Under the pieces are notes generated by a model, which did not search any database, was not told where the DNA came from, and saw only the letters and a program-made list of their open reading frames with translations. From positions 1,674,001 to 1,738,000 of the forward strand of contig OZ231126.1 of assembly GCA_965153355.1 (NCBI GenBank): a stretch of 64,000 nucleotides of DNA, given 5' to 3'. The translations under genes and the position numbers were made by a program. Shown here piece by piece: positions 47,456-59,275 of the stretch. The stretch comes from Flaccisagitta enflata. Its lineage: Eukaryota > Chaetognatha > Sagittoidea > Aphragmophora. Numbering within the stretch: the stretch's first letter is position 1; the number at the start of each line of letters is the position of its first letter.

Positions 47456-47462
47456 CGGGCAG

Positions 47463-47465
<3 letters not shown>

Positions 47466-47546
<81 letters not shown>
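47466..47546. repeat. (GA)n microsatellite
   Basis: A nearly pure GA tract of about 80 bases. Confidence 0.95.
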
Positions 47547-48689
47547 AAGATCCCGTCTTTAGTCAACGAAAGAGATGGTGCAGCTTATAGGCTAGAGGAT
47601 CGCGCTGTTGTTTAGTGAACAAGATACTGTGTATCTAGCTTACCATTCATGGTGAAAAGGACCAAGATCCCGCACCAAAATCAGTAGAGTTATACGCCTA
47701 GGAGTTTAAACGACGACATATCTCGTCGGTCCGTCCATCCGTCTGATACGCTTGTGCAAAAACCACGATTCTTGACTGTTTTTGGCCACGATGAGATGAA
47801 ACAAAGTATAAAACAACATATTTTGAGAACCTCCTTCATTACTTCGTCGTTGTATCCATCCGTTTGTCCATGTCTCTCCATATATGTAACATGATCAATA
47901 CACGCATAGGCACAGTCCAGACAGCGTTGCTTGGTCGGGCTTGTTTATGTGCGTCCTCTCACATCTTTAGGAAAACACGACTGTCAGTTGGTTGGTCTGA
48001 CTGTCACGCAAACCTTCAAATTACGTTTAAGGGCCGATTCCAACGTCTTTCCTCGTTCCTATTACCTCTCCCACATCCATTCATTAATTCATTCATTTAG
48101 TTATAAATTAATTTGTTTGTTCATTCGTAAAAACGTTCAATCACATATTCTTAATCAGCAAGGCGCACATATTAGCCATAACTTAGCTTTGTTACAATAT
48201 GGAATAGTTCTATTGGGGGCCTCAATATGGAGCAAAGAAGCTCTGTTTCATACACATCACATGGTACTTCCAACCATTGTCAGTGGGTTCAAGCCCGGCC
48301 AATTGCAGAGCAGATCTCAGGATTTCTGGGCACCCCCCCCCCTCCCCACAAACCCTGGCAAAAGTCAGCTGTAAAGTGATGCGTAGGTGATATATAGGCA
48401 GCCTTTTGAAGACAGACAGAACTATTGATCAAACATTTTTGGACAAGCGTGAAGGAGTTGCAATGAAACGTATTTCACACTAGGATAAAGTACCAGTAAT
48501 GGCGGCTGTCGACATGAGATAAAAAGTTGTAAGCGTCGTTCACTTTTCACCAAGCTTTTTTCAGTCTTTGCAATTCTTATTATTTGTTAGATCAAATTAT
48601 GAGCAGTTGTATGTTTTGGTTGCACTGAAAATCAGAGAAAAATAGGACTGAGCCATATGAGCTATAAGAGCTAAAATAGTCAAAATCAC
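47547..48689. other. No gene recognised
   Basis: Mixed DNA with GTCGGTCCGTCCATCCGTC near 47730 (element-family fragment). A tRNA B-box-like GGTTCAAGCCC at about 48288 was considered and rejected. Confidence 0.35.
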
Positions 48690-49998
48690 TCAACCAGACA
48701 ACCAGCTATGCTTGCTGAAATACTTTCTTGTATTTGCATGCTTAAATCAAAACATTTATTTATTCATCTGTTTTGAAATCAGAAAAAAAGAGCAAGCTTA
48801 ATGAGCTTAATGAGCTTAATGAGCCAGAATACTTAAAAACACCATGACAGATGAGCAGCTCTGCTCACTGACATACTCTCTTACATTTGCTTGCTTAAAT
48901 ATCTATCAATATATTTGCTCATTCTATTTGAAATCAGAAAAAAAAGATTGAGCTAAGTGAGCTAAATTAGCTAAAATGCTCAAAATCACCCTCACAGATG
49001 AACTGCTATGCTCATAAACGTGTTTTCTTGTATTTGCAAGTTCAAACAAATATAGATAAACTTTTTTATTGATCCTACAAAAAATCATAACAAATTGAAA
49101 AAAAATCAATATGAATTATCTGTAAATAAATCTTTAGAAAATCATAGCGCAAAGAATATTTGTTGTAGAGAATTCTGCTTGGTGCCAAATGAAAGAGAAT
49201 TATCAAATTTACTTACACCATAAATTTCATCCGAGGCCCCAATCAGCCCTATGAGATGCTCAACTTTCTCATAAGAAAATGAAAACCCTGTTTCTCTCGA
49301 ACATGTCAAAAAGTCAAAGACTCACTTCAACCTTTTTCCCGATGATTGAACCAGACAACCAGCTTTGCTCACTGACATGCTTTCTTGTATTTGTATGCCT
49401 AAATCAAAACATCAATTTATTCATCCTATTCAAAATCAGAGAAAAAGCAAAAGCTAAATTTGCTAAATAAGCTAGAATATTTGAAAAAGCCCTTATAGAG
49501 GAGCCGCTCTGCTCACTGACATGTTTTTTTTTAATTTTCTTGCTTAAACAAGTTTGAAAATATTTATTCATTTATCATATTTGAAATCAGAAAGAATAGA
49601 CTGAGCTAAGTGAGCTAAATGAGCTAAAATGCTCAAAAACACCCTTACAGATGAGCAGCTGTGCTCATAAACATGTTTTCTTGTATTAGCATGCTCCAAC
49701 AAACATAAATACACTCTTTTATTGATCCTACACAAAACTGTAAAAAATCAAAAAAATTTCATTCAAATTTTTCATAAATAAATCTTTAAATAATCATAGC
49801 GCGAAAAATATTTGTCGTGGAGCATTCTGCTTGGCGCCAAATGAAAGAGAATTATCAAATTTACTTACCCTATCAATTTCATTGGAGGGCCCATTCGCTC
49901 GGTGGAGATGCCCAACTTTCTCATAAGAAAATGAAAACCCTGTTTCTCTCGAATATGTCAAAAAGTTGAAGACTGACTTCAACTTTTTTCCCGATAAA
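48690..49998. repeat. Tandem duplication of about 650 bp with internal 150-bp units
   Basis: About 48690-49345 is repeated at about 49345-49998; ATTCTGCTTGG(T/C)GCCAAATG near 49172 recurs near 49824. Inside each half, TTTCTTGTATTTGCATGCTT and CAGATGAGCAGCT recur about every 150 bases. Confidence 0.7.
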
Positions 49999-49999
49999 T

Positions 50000-50315
50000 T
50001 TCTTGTGAGACATTATATGATAGAGATTCACGGACACCTACACCACGGCGCAAAAAAACAGGAAGAATATTTCCTAACCAATTATATTACTTTACTTTAT
50101 TCAAGAATAACAATTTACCTAATCATTTTAAACAATGAATAATTGTATTGTCTGAAAAAAAATCATAGAAATTGCAAAAATATATCTCTTACGTAACTAA
50201 TGTAGGAGTAGGTTTGAGATTGAAAGAATGCAAAACCTGAGAATGAAAGAATGCAAAACCTTTTGAAATGTATGAATTTTTGTAAAATTTTGTTATAAAA
50301 GCTTGTTTACTCAAT
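50000..50315. other. AT-rich DNA, no gene recognised
   Basis: No ORF, repeat or element boundary was recognised. Confidence 0.3.
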
Positions 50316-50563
50316 TTTTAGTCGTGTGCTACGCAACTCTATAAGTCACTTTTCAGTTTGTTGGTCCGTTGGTTGGTCGGTCGGTCACAAAACTGTTTTA
50401 ATGGCTTTTTAAAGCGTATTTTATGTCTAAACGGTAGGAAAGAAACTTTGTTGAGTGAACAGCTATTTCAAATGTCTTTTTTAAAAAAAAAAAATTTGTC
50501 TGTCTATCTGTCTGTTTGCCTGCTTTTTTTTTGAAAGTGCCGACGCACGCAACTTAGGTTTGC
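50316..50563 (-). mobile_element. GCGAC-end family element, type C
   Basis: On the minus strand it reads AAGTTGCGTGCGTCGGCACT near the start, a poly-A segment, CAGGCAAACAGACAGATAGA, AGCCATTAAAACAGTTTTGT, GACC repeats, and the end GAGTTGCGTAGCACACGACT. It matches 59438-59708 in reverse orientation. Confidence 0.7.
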
Positions 50564-51120
50564 CCAAAAAGTGATGTTCTTATAAAAAAAGTGTTGTCTG
50601 CTTTCAGGCTTGTAATCTGCCCTTTAGACTTCAAATCCACCTTCAATAACCTCATTTAGTCTTTTTTGGCCTGGTGCAAACATTTTTTCTTATAAGAACT
50701 TAGTTTATACAAACATCAAGGCTACATTGCTACAAAATAAGAACATTGTAATTATTTTATTAGTTACTTTCTATCTCTTTTAAAGGCTTTGGCCAAAAAA
50801 TGACGTTCTTATAAAAAAAAAATGTGTATTCCCTCACGGGACGTCTGGAAATTCACCCCTGTGTCCCACAGGACATTGGCCCTGTATCCCTGTATCTGTT
50901 GGCAGCTCTAGCTCTAACCTGTCATAAGCAAGGCCTTGTCTCTTGAGTCTTGACTTGGACGTCGGTGGTTGGGGCTCCATCAATTTTAGACTTCCGTGGT
51001 CCATATCCAAGGAGGGGCAAGAAGTATCCTTCGTGATGCCACGCCAGGGCAATGTTTATCGACATGTAGTACCAAACCGTATTTCTGATGTTGGAGAAAG
51101 TTAAGCGTTGATTCGTTTTA
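50564..51120. other. No gene recognised
   Basis: A short direct repeat around GTTCTTATAAAAAAA lies at about 50577 and 50804. No coding sequence was recognised. Confidence 0.35.
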
Positions 51121-51122
51121 GA

Positions 51123-51126
51123 GAAG

Positions 51127-51195
<69 letters not shown>
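51123..51195. repeat. (GA)n microsatellite
   Basis: A GA tract of about 70 bases; a CT tract of about 35 bases follows at 51449-51482, on the other side of a type A element. Confidence 0.95.
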
Positions 51196-51196
<1 letters not shown>

Positions 51197-51245
51197 CTAG
51201 AGACTGCTGAAGACATAAGGGGAAGGAAAGAGAGAAACAACACTT

Positions 51246-51394
51246 TTTTAGTCGCGTGGCCTGGACGCGACCCTTCACCTTGCTTTGTACGTCCGTCCGT
51301 CGATTGGTCGGTCACACTTTACTTTTTGTAAAGACCTCAATATAGCCCCTGCCCACCCGCACGCGACTTCGTCAGCCGTGTATCCGGCCTTGTT
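51246..51394 (-). mobile_element. GCGAC-end family element, type A, short
   Basis: On the minus strand it starts AACAAGGCCGGATACACGGC, with AGTCGCGTGCGGGTGGGCAG, and ends GGTCGCGTCCAGGCCACGCG then ACTA. The middle is deleted relative to other copies. Confidence 0.75.
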
Positions 51395-51444
51395 AGTTGC
51401 TTGCTGAGGTACTCTAAAAGAGGGTATGTCCGTTGGTCCAAAAT

Positions 51445-51485
<41 letters not shown>

Positions 51486-51865
51486 TTGCTTTTAAGCATG
51501 ACACGGAAACGATGCACTCCAGGACCGTGTGTTCGTGGTCACAAAAAATAATCATAGAAAAAAAATAAAAGAATAAGAAAAAAAAACGCGACATGGGAAA
51601 AGAACTTCGTAGATGCAGTTTCTTCTGGAGTAATCTAGGGCCATGTTTCGAAAGATCTCTGGTAAAGACAGCCTGTCATGAACTATCGTGTTGGCCTTTT
51701 GTTCTTCCTGTACAATAAGTGATTTGATCCGCATGAGGTCAAGGTGCAATTAGAATTCGGAATCACAATGCAAACAAAAGATTAAAAAAGATAATAAACG
51801 CGCTAGTTACGTAACTTTATATAGGCAGCGCTGTTTATTAACAGCAGCGTTGCGGTGCCATTTAA
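51395..51865. other. No gene recognised
   Basis: Contains the CT tract at 51449-51482 and unassigned DNA. A 65-codon ORF has no recognisable domain. Confidence 0.35.
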
Positions 51866-52383
51866 AACAAGGTCAACAAACCTTAGTCGCGTGGTAATAA
51901 GGGTAATAAAGGTAATTGAGGTAATTAAGGTAATTAAGGTAATTAAGGTAATTAAGGTAATAAAGATAATGAAGATAACTTAGTACTTATATCTTCCTAT
52001 AATTACCCACATTTACCTACAACTACCTGTAAATACCTATAATTACCTACAATTACATCAAATTACCATAAATTATCTATAATCACCTATACTCACCCAT
52101 TATTTCCTATATTTCCTACAATTACCTCAATTTATAGTCTGAGACAACTTTTCTGGCTTATATGATACAGATTACTAAAATACCTATATTTACCTATAAT
52201 TACCTAAAATTACCTATAATTACCAAAAATTACCTACAATTACCAAAAATAACCTATAATTACCTTTAATAACCTTTAAAATGACTATAAAGCCTATATT
52301 TCAAAAAAGTTACGGACCGACCGACAGACCGACCGACAGACCGACCGACATAGCGGCTTCTAGAGTCGCGTTCACGCGACTAA
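51866..52383 (+). mobile_element. GCGAC-end family element, type D, carrying GGTAATTA and AATTACCT arrays
   Basis: It starts AACAAGGTCAACAAACCTTA and then AGTCGCGTGG. The interior is a run of (GGTAATTAA)n at about 51893-51975 followed by (CCTATAATTAC)n at about 52000-52285, which are partly reverse complementary. It ends with (GACCGACA)n and GAGTCGCGTTCACGCGACTA. It thus has family ends but a minisatellite interior. Confidence 0.75.
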
Positions 52384-52866
52384 CAACGCCGCGCATTTCA
52401 TTCTAAGCAAAATTTCCTAAAATATCATTCGCTTCGTTCGTTGTTATGCCGCCTCACTGTCATTTATTCATTCTCTTATTTCCTTTTTCTATTTTCTTCG
52501 TGCAACATCTAAGTTATTTTAATATTGATTTATTTGTTGTTTTCCTCCCTATCTCTTACAGAAAACATTTCACTTGCGCCATATTGGAGACGCAAAACAT
52601 GATTTTCCAACTACTTCATGGTCAGCGGTACCCTTGTTTTCATGTTTCTCTGTTAGAAATTGAAATGACTACTGACGATATTGATTATTGATGCAGCTTC
52701 GAACTCGCTCGTAGTAAATTTTAGTATTTAAGATGAATTTCAAGCAACAACTAAGCTGTTTATCGTGGTTCGCAAATTCTGACACTTTTTTTTGCACCTA
52801 AATCTTCTTGATTTTCCGCTCGCTTCTTGCCTACATTAAGATAAACTACAAAGCAAAACAAATATT

Positions 52867-53029
52867 AACAAGGCCGGATACACGGCAATCCAGTCCTGGA
52901 CAGTTGGGCAGGAGCAGTAATGCGAAAACCGCTCGGAATTAAAAAATGTGACGGACGGACGGACGGACCGACGGACCGACCGACCAACCGACACGGCAAG
53001 GTGTAGAGTCGCCTGTCCGCGACTAAAAA
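52867..53029 (+). mobile_element. GCGAC-end family element, type A with intermediate end motif
   Basis: It starts AACAAGGCCGGATACACGGC, has AGTCCTGGACAGTTGGGCAG, GGAC repeats, and ends GAGTCGCCTGTCCGCGACTA. GGACAG in the 5' motif pairs with CTGTCC in the 3' motif. Confidence 0.8.
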
Positions 53030-53295
53030 GATTTCAATATGGTGATAGATATGGCTGTAAGACGCAGTGTACGGAAAGAAGCAATTTCATGGGTCATTAT
53101 AATTTGTTAGATATTTTTTATATTAATTTTCTGTATATTTTTTTCAAAAAATATATTTTTTAAGTGTTGAACTATAAATTATTGCAAAGATAATCGCTAA
53201 AATACAGATTTGATGTACATAATGTATTGAAAAAAGGTAGAAAAAATCAGATTTTTTAAAAAAAATTATACTTACTCATCTCACTTTTGTTAGGT

Positions 53296-53375
53296 GTTTG
53301 CATTTCGAAAAACATGGCCTATTAGCTCTTTTCGAAAACATTTAAGAAAAGAGCCATGTTCTTAGAAATGCAAAA
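53296..53375. repeat. Short hairpin repeat, copy 1
   Basis: GCATTTCGAAAAACATGGCC pairs imperfectly with AGCCATGTTCTTAGAAATGC about 30 bases on. A related hairpin lies at 54918-54990. Confidence 0.5.
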
Positions 53376-53637
53376 TTTTCTTTACTGAGGCCACGATATA
53401 ATTTCACCCAACAAAGTTTTTAAATTTTGTTCATCATTTTTCTAAGGAATTCAAACATTAGATTTTAATTTCTGATTGTTCTACTGTGTCTGAAATTTGC
53501 ATATTTGCTAAGTAGGTAGTTTTTCGTTGGCATATCAGGGGTTAATGTTTAAAAATGATCATATGACTCCAAAAACACCCTTTTCCCCAGTTTTTTTCCT
53601 ATCAGGCTGTCAAAAAAGATTTTTTTTACAGGCTATT

Positions 53638-54171
53638 CAGTCAGCGGACAAAACACAATAGGTATATATATCACTCCGTTGGTTTTGATCCAACCCACTG
53701 ATATTGAACAGAATGCTGTAAACAACAACTGGTTGTTGAAATTACAGCCGGCTGTTACATTACAAAGTTGGTAAAAATCCAACTTTCATCAAATAGAATA
53801 AAACCTGCAGATTCATAATCCTGATGAAATTTTGAGAAGTTTGATATGTCACAACATATACTTTTATATGAAAATAAAAATGTTAAGTATTAATGTTTAA
53901 TGTTTAATTCAATTATAACGTGATGTTAGAAAAAATATTTCTTACTAAAAATGTTAAGTGTGACGTATCAAACTTCTCAGAATTTCATCAGGATTATGAA
54001 TCTGCAGGTCTCATTCTATTTGATGAAAGTTGGATTTTTGCCGACTTTGTAACTTAACAGCCGGCTGTAATTTTAACAACCAGATGTTTACAGTATTCTG
54101 TTCAACATCAGTGGGTTGGATCAAAACCAGCGGAGTGATATATATACCTATTGTGTTTTGTCCGCTGACTG
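53638..54171. mobile_element. 534-bp fold-back MITE, ends CAGTCAGCGGACA, 4-bp duplication TATT
   Basis: Second copy of the element at 34331-34857, with near-identical arms and a different AT-rich loop. It is flanked by TATT at 53634-53637 and 54172-54175. Different flanks in the two copies (TTTA and TATT) fix the element ends. Confidence 0.85.
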
Positions 54172-54440
54172 TATTAGGGAGGAATTCTTTTGATTTTGCA
54201 AAAATTTGATTATTAGGACCCGTTAAGTTAGTCCCCTTAAGCGCAGGAGTGGTAATGACCGTCGCCAAATCTACCATTCAACTCCTACACCCTAGCCACA
54301 CGTAATCAGAGACTAAAAGGTCAGTTAAAAAATTTTTTTCATTTAAGCTGTTGCAGTCCTCAAGAAGTTCATTTTTTATTTTTTGAGTTAGTCACTGAAT
54401 CGCAAATTCTGATCTGGAAATGAGGCCAGTCAGGGCCTAT

Positions 54441-54473
54441 TTCACTAAAGCACAACTGCGTGCTTCAGTGGAA
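54441..54473. repeat. Short palindrome, copy 1
   Basis: TTCACTAAAGCAC and GTGCTTCAGTGGAA form a stem with a short loop. It resembles the better palindrome at 56315-56348. Confidence 0.5.
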
Positions 54474-54917
54474 TTGGAATTCGTGCCTCAGTGGATTGAC
54501 TCTAGACCTGTTTTAAAATGGCAATGAATAAGAAGTCAATCCATATTTTTTTTATTGGTTGCTAAAATTCATTTCAGTGGATTAAAAAACTTTTTTGATT
54601 TCTTTTAATCTTCTATTTCTTTTGTTTCTTTTATTCTTTTATTCTATTTTCATAAATTGTCATCTTTAAAAATATATCTTGATATCTCATACTAAAATTC
54701 TTATTATCACATGAATTTATGTCCTTATAAAGAAAAATGAGTTTTTACACATTCATTTTTTTCATGTGATAAAAACTTTATAGATGTGAGAAAATGTTTT
54801 ATTTTGGAAATCAATATTTTCTCTATCTAGTAAGTCTGCTTAGGTCCCAGTGCACGCAAGTAACAAATTTGGGAAGTCATTTTGCGTATATTCTTAATCT
54901 GTCTCTGAATGCTTAAT

Positions 54918-54990
54918 TTTGCATTTCCAAGAACATTGCCTCTTTCTTATATGTGTTTAGAACAAGGCCATGTTTTTAGAAATGTAAATT
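54918..54990. repeat. Short hairpin repeat, copy 2
   Basis: TTTGCATTTCCAAGAACATT and GGCCATGTTTTTAGAAATG form an imperfect stem like that at 53296-53375. Confidence 0.45.
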
Positions 54991-55123
54991 TTTGCACTAA
55001 AAGACAGATTAATAGTTTCACCTGAGATAGATTTAGAATCAATTCATGCTGGTTTTGTACAAATAAATGATTTTCAATGCAAATACAATAATAATACATA
55101 CTGAAAAAAGCTTTAAAATTACA

Positions 55124-55912
55124 GTCCCCGACGGAGGACTGTAATTTTTGAAGCTTTCTCGTTGCGTAAACGCAACTCGAGAAGATAGACGATAAAACTA
55201 CAATTTCTAATAAAAAAAAAAAAAATTCAATATTGTTATAGCGGAAGTCCATGATAGCATACCTTATGATCCATGATGGCAAACCTAAAGAAAAACAGAA
55301 TGTAATGAATGAACAAGTAAAAATTTTCATCAACTCAAATCCATTTCATAAAAATTACTACATTAATAAGCTAATATCTGATAAACCATACTTCAGATTT
55401 TATTCGAATTTTGCAGGGGCTGTTCAATTAAAATCCTTTACTTGAATACTGAATAAAAAAAAATTCACTTAACTTTACTACCCTTTGCCTATGTAAATTG
55501 CCTAAGTCCCAGTAACATATTACTACATAAATTAGCTAATAACTCATGAACCAGACTTCCGATTTAATTTGAATTTTGCAGGGGCTGATTAGTTAGTGAC
55601 CCTTACTTGTAAACCAAATTTAAAAAAAAACTCACATAAGTTTACTACCCTCTACTTATGTAAATCGCCTAAGTCCAGTAAAATATTACCATAAAAATAA
55701 TAGGCAAAGGGTAGTAAAAGTTAGTGAATTTTTCTGAAAATTGGTACACAAGCTCCTATTGACCTATAAACAACACCAGCAAAGTTTCATAAAATTTTAA
55801 AGTCTGGTTCCAAAAATATGAGAGGGTTTTAAACAGACAAACAGACAAACAGACGACAGACTATACATCACTGCTACCTCATAGTCACCGACAAAAACTG
55901 TTCGTCGGGGAC
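55124..55912. mobile_element. 789-bp element with ends GTCCCCGACG/CGTCGGGGAC and internal 165-bp repeat
   Basis: GTCCCCGACG at 55124-55133 is perfectly inverted at 55903-55912. Just inside the left end is a stem TTGCGTAAACGCAA. About 55340-55500 and 55505-55690 are tandem copies of a unit with TTTGAATTTTGCAGGGGCTG. A CAAACAGACAAACAGACGAC stretch precedes the right end. No coding capacity. Confidence 0.6.
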
Positions 55913-55955
55913 AAAAATAATTTTCAATAAAAGTATTATAACTTCACAATTTTAC

Positions 55956-56130
55956 TTTTTAGTCACAGGCTACGCGACTCTACACCCTGCTTTGTTGGTC
56001 TGTCACACTTTACTTTTTTGGGTTTTTGCGGTCTTTGGCCTCCCTGCTCCTGTCCTTATCATCAATTGATCTCAAATACAACCTCTGCCCACCCGCATGC
56101 GATTGGGGTAGTTTTGTATCCGGCCTTGTT
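55956..56130 (-). mobile_element. GCGAC-end family element, type A
   Basis: On the minus strand it starts AACAAGGCCGGATACAAAAC, with AATCGCATGCGGGTGGGCAG, and ends GAGTCGCGTAGCCTGTGACT. Confidence 0.75.
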
Positions 56131-56314
56131 TTCTAGAATACAACTTGACCATGGAAACTGCCCCTTCGTGTGCATCATGACATAGAAGAAGAGACATAAT
56201 AGGAGGATTTCTTTAGATAAAAGTAAACAAAGATCACTCAGACTATCTTTGCTACTGTGAGAGATTTCCAATTCCACTAAAACTCGAATCGCTAAAAGCA
56301 TTAGTTATTCATCA

Positions 56315-56348
56315 TTCCACTCAAGCACAACGTCGTGCTTGAGTGGAA
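56315..56348. repeat. Perfect 14-bp-stem palindrome
   Basis: TTCCACTCAAGCAC, a 6-base loop AACGTC, then GTGCTTGAGTGGAA. Confidence 0.7.
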
Positions 56349-56515
56349 ATGATTTTAACTTATGCACAATTTTCGTGATTGAATGGATGCCTGATTTTTT
56401 CACCCAATCTGAGGCTTATGTTATTATAAACAGTGTTCTCAGACAAAATACGTCGTGCACTTCTGAGTAAGTTAAGGTAGACAGATGCGGAATGCCTGCA
56501 AATTCAAAGGGCTTA

Positions 56516-56706
56516 TTTTTAATCGCGTGCTACGCGACTCTTCACCCCGCTTTGTCCGTTGGTCGGTTGATTCGTTGGTTACACTTTACTTTTTTTATGT
56601 TTTTTATTCTTTCACCATACTGCTCCTGCCTAAATGCTCTGGTGACCTCAAATATGACCCCTGCCCACCCGCACGGGACTCGGGTAACCGTGTATCCGGC
56701 CTTTTT
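56516..56706 (-). mobile_element. GCGAC-end family element, type A
   Basis: Minus-strand reading gives GGCCGGATACACGGTTACCC, AGTCCCGTGCGGGTGGGCAG, a middle with AGAGCATTTAGGCAGGAGCA, and the end GAGTCGCGTAGCACGCGATT. Confidence 0.75.
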
Positions 56707-56921
56707 TTTATGATTCGTTGAGTCTCTTTACAGTGGTAAGTGTAAAGGTAGAGAAAGAGAGAATTAAGAAAATGGCTCTTATGGTTTGGAATGCCCTCAC
56801 TTAAAAGAGTACCTCAAGAAGCTCTAGAAATCGCTGTCTTGACAAATGGCGGCCGTGTTTCAGCCAGGGAATGTTCACACTTTGAAGCGAATGAGACATC
56901 ATATGTATGGTGACTATAACT

Positions 56922-57127
56922 TGATGGAAGAAGAACATCACATATGAAGATACACATACATTTATTGGAAGAAGAGCCAAAATTTTCGATTTGTTAAGCC
57001 AAATCTTTGTTCTCTCACTCTGCTCATTTGTCATTGAACAAAGATTTGGCTGAACAAATCGAAAATTTTGGCTCTTCTTCCACGAAATGTATGTGTATCT
57101 TCATATGTGATGTTCTTCTTCCATCAA
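56922..57127. repeat. Near-perfect long hairpin, about 91-bp stem
   Basis: Arms 56922-57012 and 57036-57127 are almost exact reverse complements (GAACAAAGATTTGGCT pairs with AGCCAAATCTTTGTTC), with a loop of 23 bases. Shorter outer inverted matches follow: GACAAATGGCGGC near 56841 with GCCGCCATTTGCC near 57268, and ACTATCTTCGAAATAAAAAT near 57146 with its reverse near 57718. Confidence 0.8.
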
Positions 57128-57984
57128 ATGTTCACACTTAATATTACTATCTTCGAAATAAAAATGTTGCAACCTCAGATTTTATGTTTTTGATTGATTA
57201 AACAACATAAACCAGACAACTGCAAATCAATCAACTATTGATTTGAGGTCCCCCTAGCCCAATTATAGCCGCCATTTGCCAGGGAAGTAATTTACAGAGC
57301 CTCAGGAAGCTTTGAGGAGTGAGAGCATTAAAAACTTTTTGCGCAATAAGCAATATTTACTTTTCCTATCCTTGAGTGACCATAACTTTTTATTGGCTGC
57401 ACCAAATTTGTTTGTCAAGAAGAGAGAAGATGCCCCTTTAAAAACTCTGCATTTTGGCCACCAATTTTTCCTAGATTCATAAAAAAACAAATGAGTTATG
57501 ATTTTTTAAATGGAAAAGATTACAAGAAATGGAGTCAAGTAAAGAATCCTTCAAAAGCAAGCCTTTTGTTTAAAGTTAAATAGCTTCTTAACCAATCAAG
57601 ATAGGGAAACGCGGATTGCACAGCTGGCTTGGAAATTTGAAGAGCTTTAATTTGGTCACCGATTTTTTGTAGTTAAGTTAAATCGTTTATGACTAATTGA
57701 TCAAAATGTGCTGCAACATTTTTATTTCGAAGATAGTAAATGATCTACGATCAACTTGTATTACTTGCCTAGTCCAAAAACAAACTTATTTCCGAAGTGG
57801 AAAGATTTTTTTGTAAACAAAGTATTTTGTCATTTTATTGTCTCATGTTATATAAACAAACAAAATTCTGAAAAAAACAAAAAGAAAAAAATCTTATTCG
57901 ATTTTTTAATTGAGCACATTTTTATTGTTAAGAGTATGTTCTATAGTAACAAGGCCAACACCTATAAGTCGCGTGCAGGACTAA
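57128..57984. other. AT-rich DNA, no gene recognised
   Basis: Contains the outer inverted arm at about 57712-57745 and, at 57949-57981, a tiny derivative of the element family (AACAAGGCCAACACCTATAA then GTCGCGTGCAGGACTAAAA). Confidence 0.4.
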
Positions 57985-59275
57985 AATAACTGAACTGACT
58001 TGACTCCTTATTGTATCTTTTTATCGAAAATCAGACTTAAACACAACCCAAAAAGACCCAAACCAGACTCAAACCAGACTCAAACCAGACTCAAACCAGA
58101 CTCAAACCAGAATTAAACCAGACCAAAACCAGACCTAGATCAGACACAAACCAGACATAAACCAGATTTAAGCCAGACTCAAACCAGACTCAAACCAGAT
58201 GCAAACCAGACTCAAACCAGACTCAAACCAGACTCTAACCAGACTCAAACCAGACTCAAACCAGACTCAAACCAGACTCAAACCAGACTCAAACCAGACT
58301 CAAACCAGACTCAAACCAGACTTAAACCAGACCGAAACCAGGCTCAAACCAGGCTCAAACCAGGCTCAAACCAGGCTCAAACCAGACTCAAACCAGACTC
58401 AAACCAGACTCAAACCAGACTCAAACCAGAATTAAACCAGACTGAAACCAGACCTAAATCAGACATAAACCAGACATAAACCAGACATAAACCAGATTTA
58501 AGCCAGACTCAAACCAGACTCAAACCAGACTCAAACCAGACTCAAACCAGACTCAAACCAGACTCAAACCAGACTTAAACCAGACCGACACCAGGCTCAA
58601 ACCTGGCTCAAACCAGAATCAAACCAGACTCAAACCAGACACAAACCAGACTCAAACCAGACTCAAACCAGAATCAAACCAGACCAGAACCAGACCAAAA
58701 CCAGACCTAAATCAGACCTAAATCAAACATAAACCAGACAAAAACCAAACATAGACCAGACCTAAACCAGACCTAACCCAGACCTAAACCAGACATAAAT
58801 CAGACATGAATCAGTATTAAACCAGACTTAAACCAGACTTAAACCAGACGTAAACCAGACTTAAACCAGACTTAAACCAGACTTAAACCAGACTTGAACC
58901 AGACTTAAACCAGACTTTAACCAGACTTAAACCAGGCTTAAACCATACTTATCTTTAATATCATTTTAACCAGCAGACTTAAACCAGCAGACTAAAACCA
59001 TTAGACCAGCAGACTTAAACCATTAGATTTAAACCAGCAGACTTAAACCAGCAGACATAAACCAGCAGATTCAAACCAGCAGACTTTAACCAGCAAACTT
59101 AACCCATTAGATTTAAACCAGCAGACTTAAACCAGCAGATTTAAACCAGCAGATTTAAACCATGAGACTTTAACCATCAGACTTTACCCAGCAGACTAAC
59201 CAGCAGACTTTAACCAGCAGACTTTAACCAGCAGACTTCAACCGGCAGACTTCAACCAGCAAACTTCAACCAAAA
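57985..59275. repeat. Satellite array of about 11-bp unit CTCAAACCAGA
   Basis: A leader (TGACTCCTTATTGTATCTTT and following 40 bases) precedes over 100 units of CTCAAACCAGA/CTTAAACCAGA. From about 58975 the unit shifts to ACTTAAACCAGCAG type. The same leader and array recur from 63352. The ORF across part of it is an artefact. Confidence 0.9.

Noticed and set aside
48284-48300. GGTTCAAGCCC, a match to the tRNA B-box
   Set aside because: No A-box at the right distance and no cloverleaf could be formed from the flanking sequence; probably chance.
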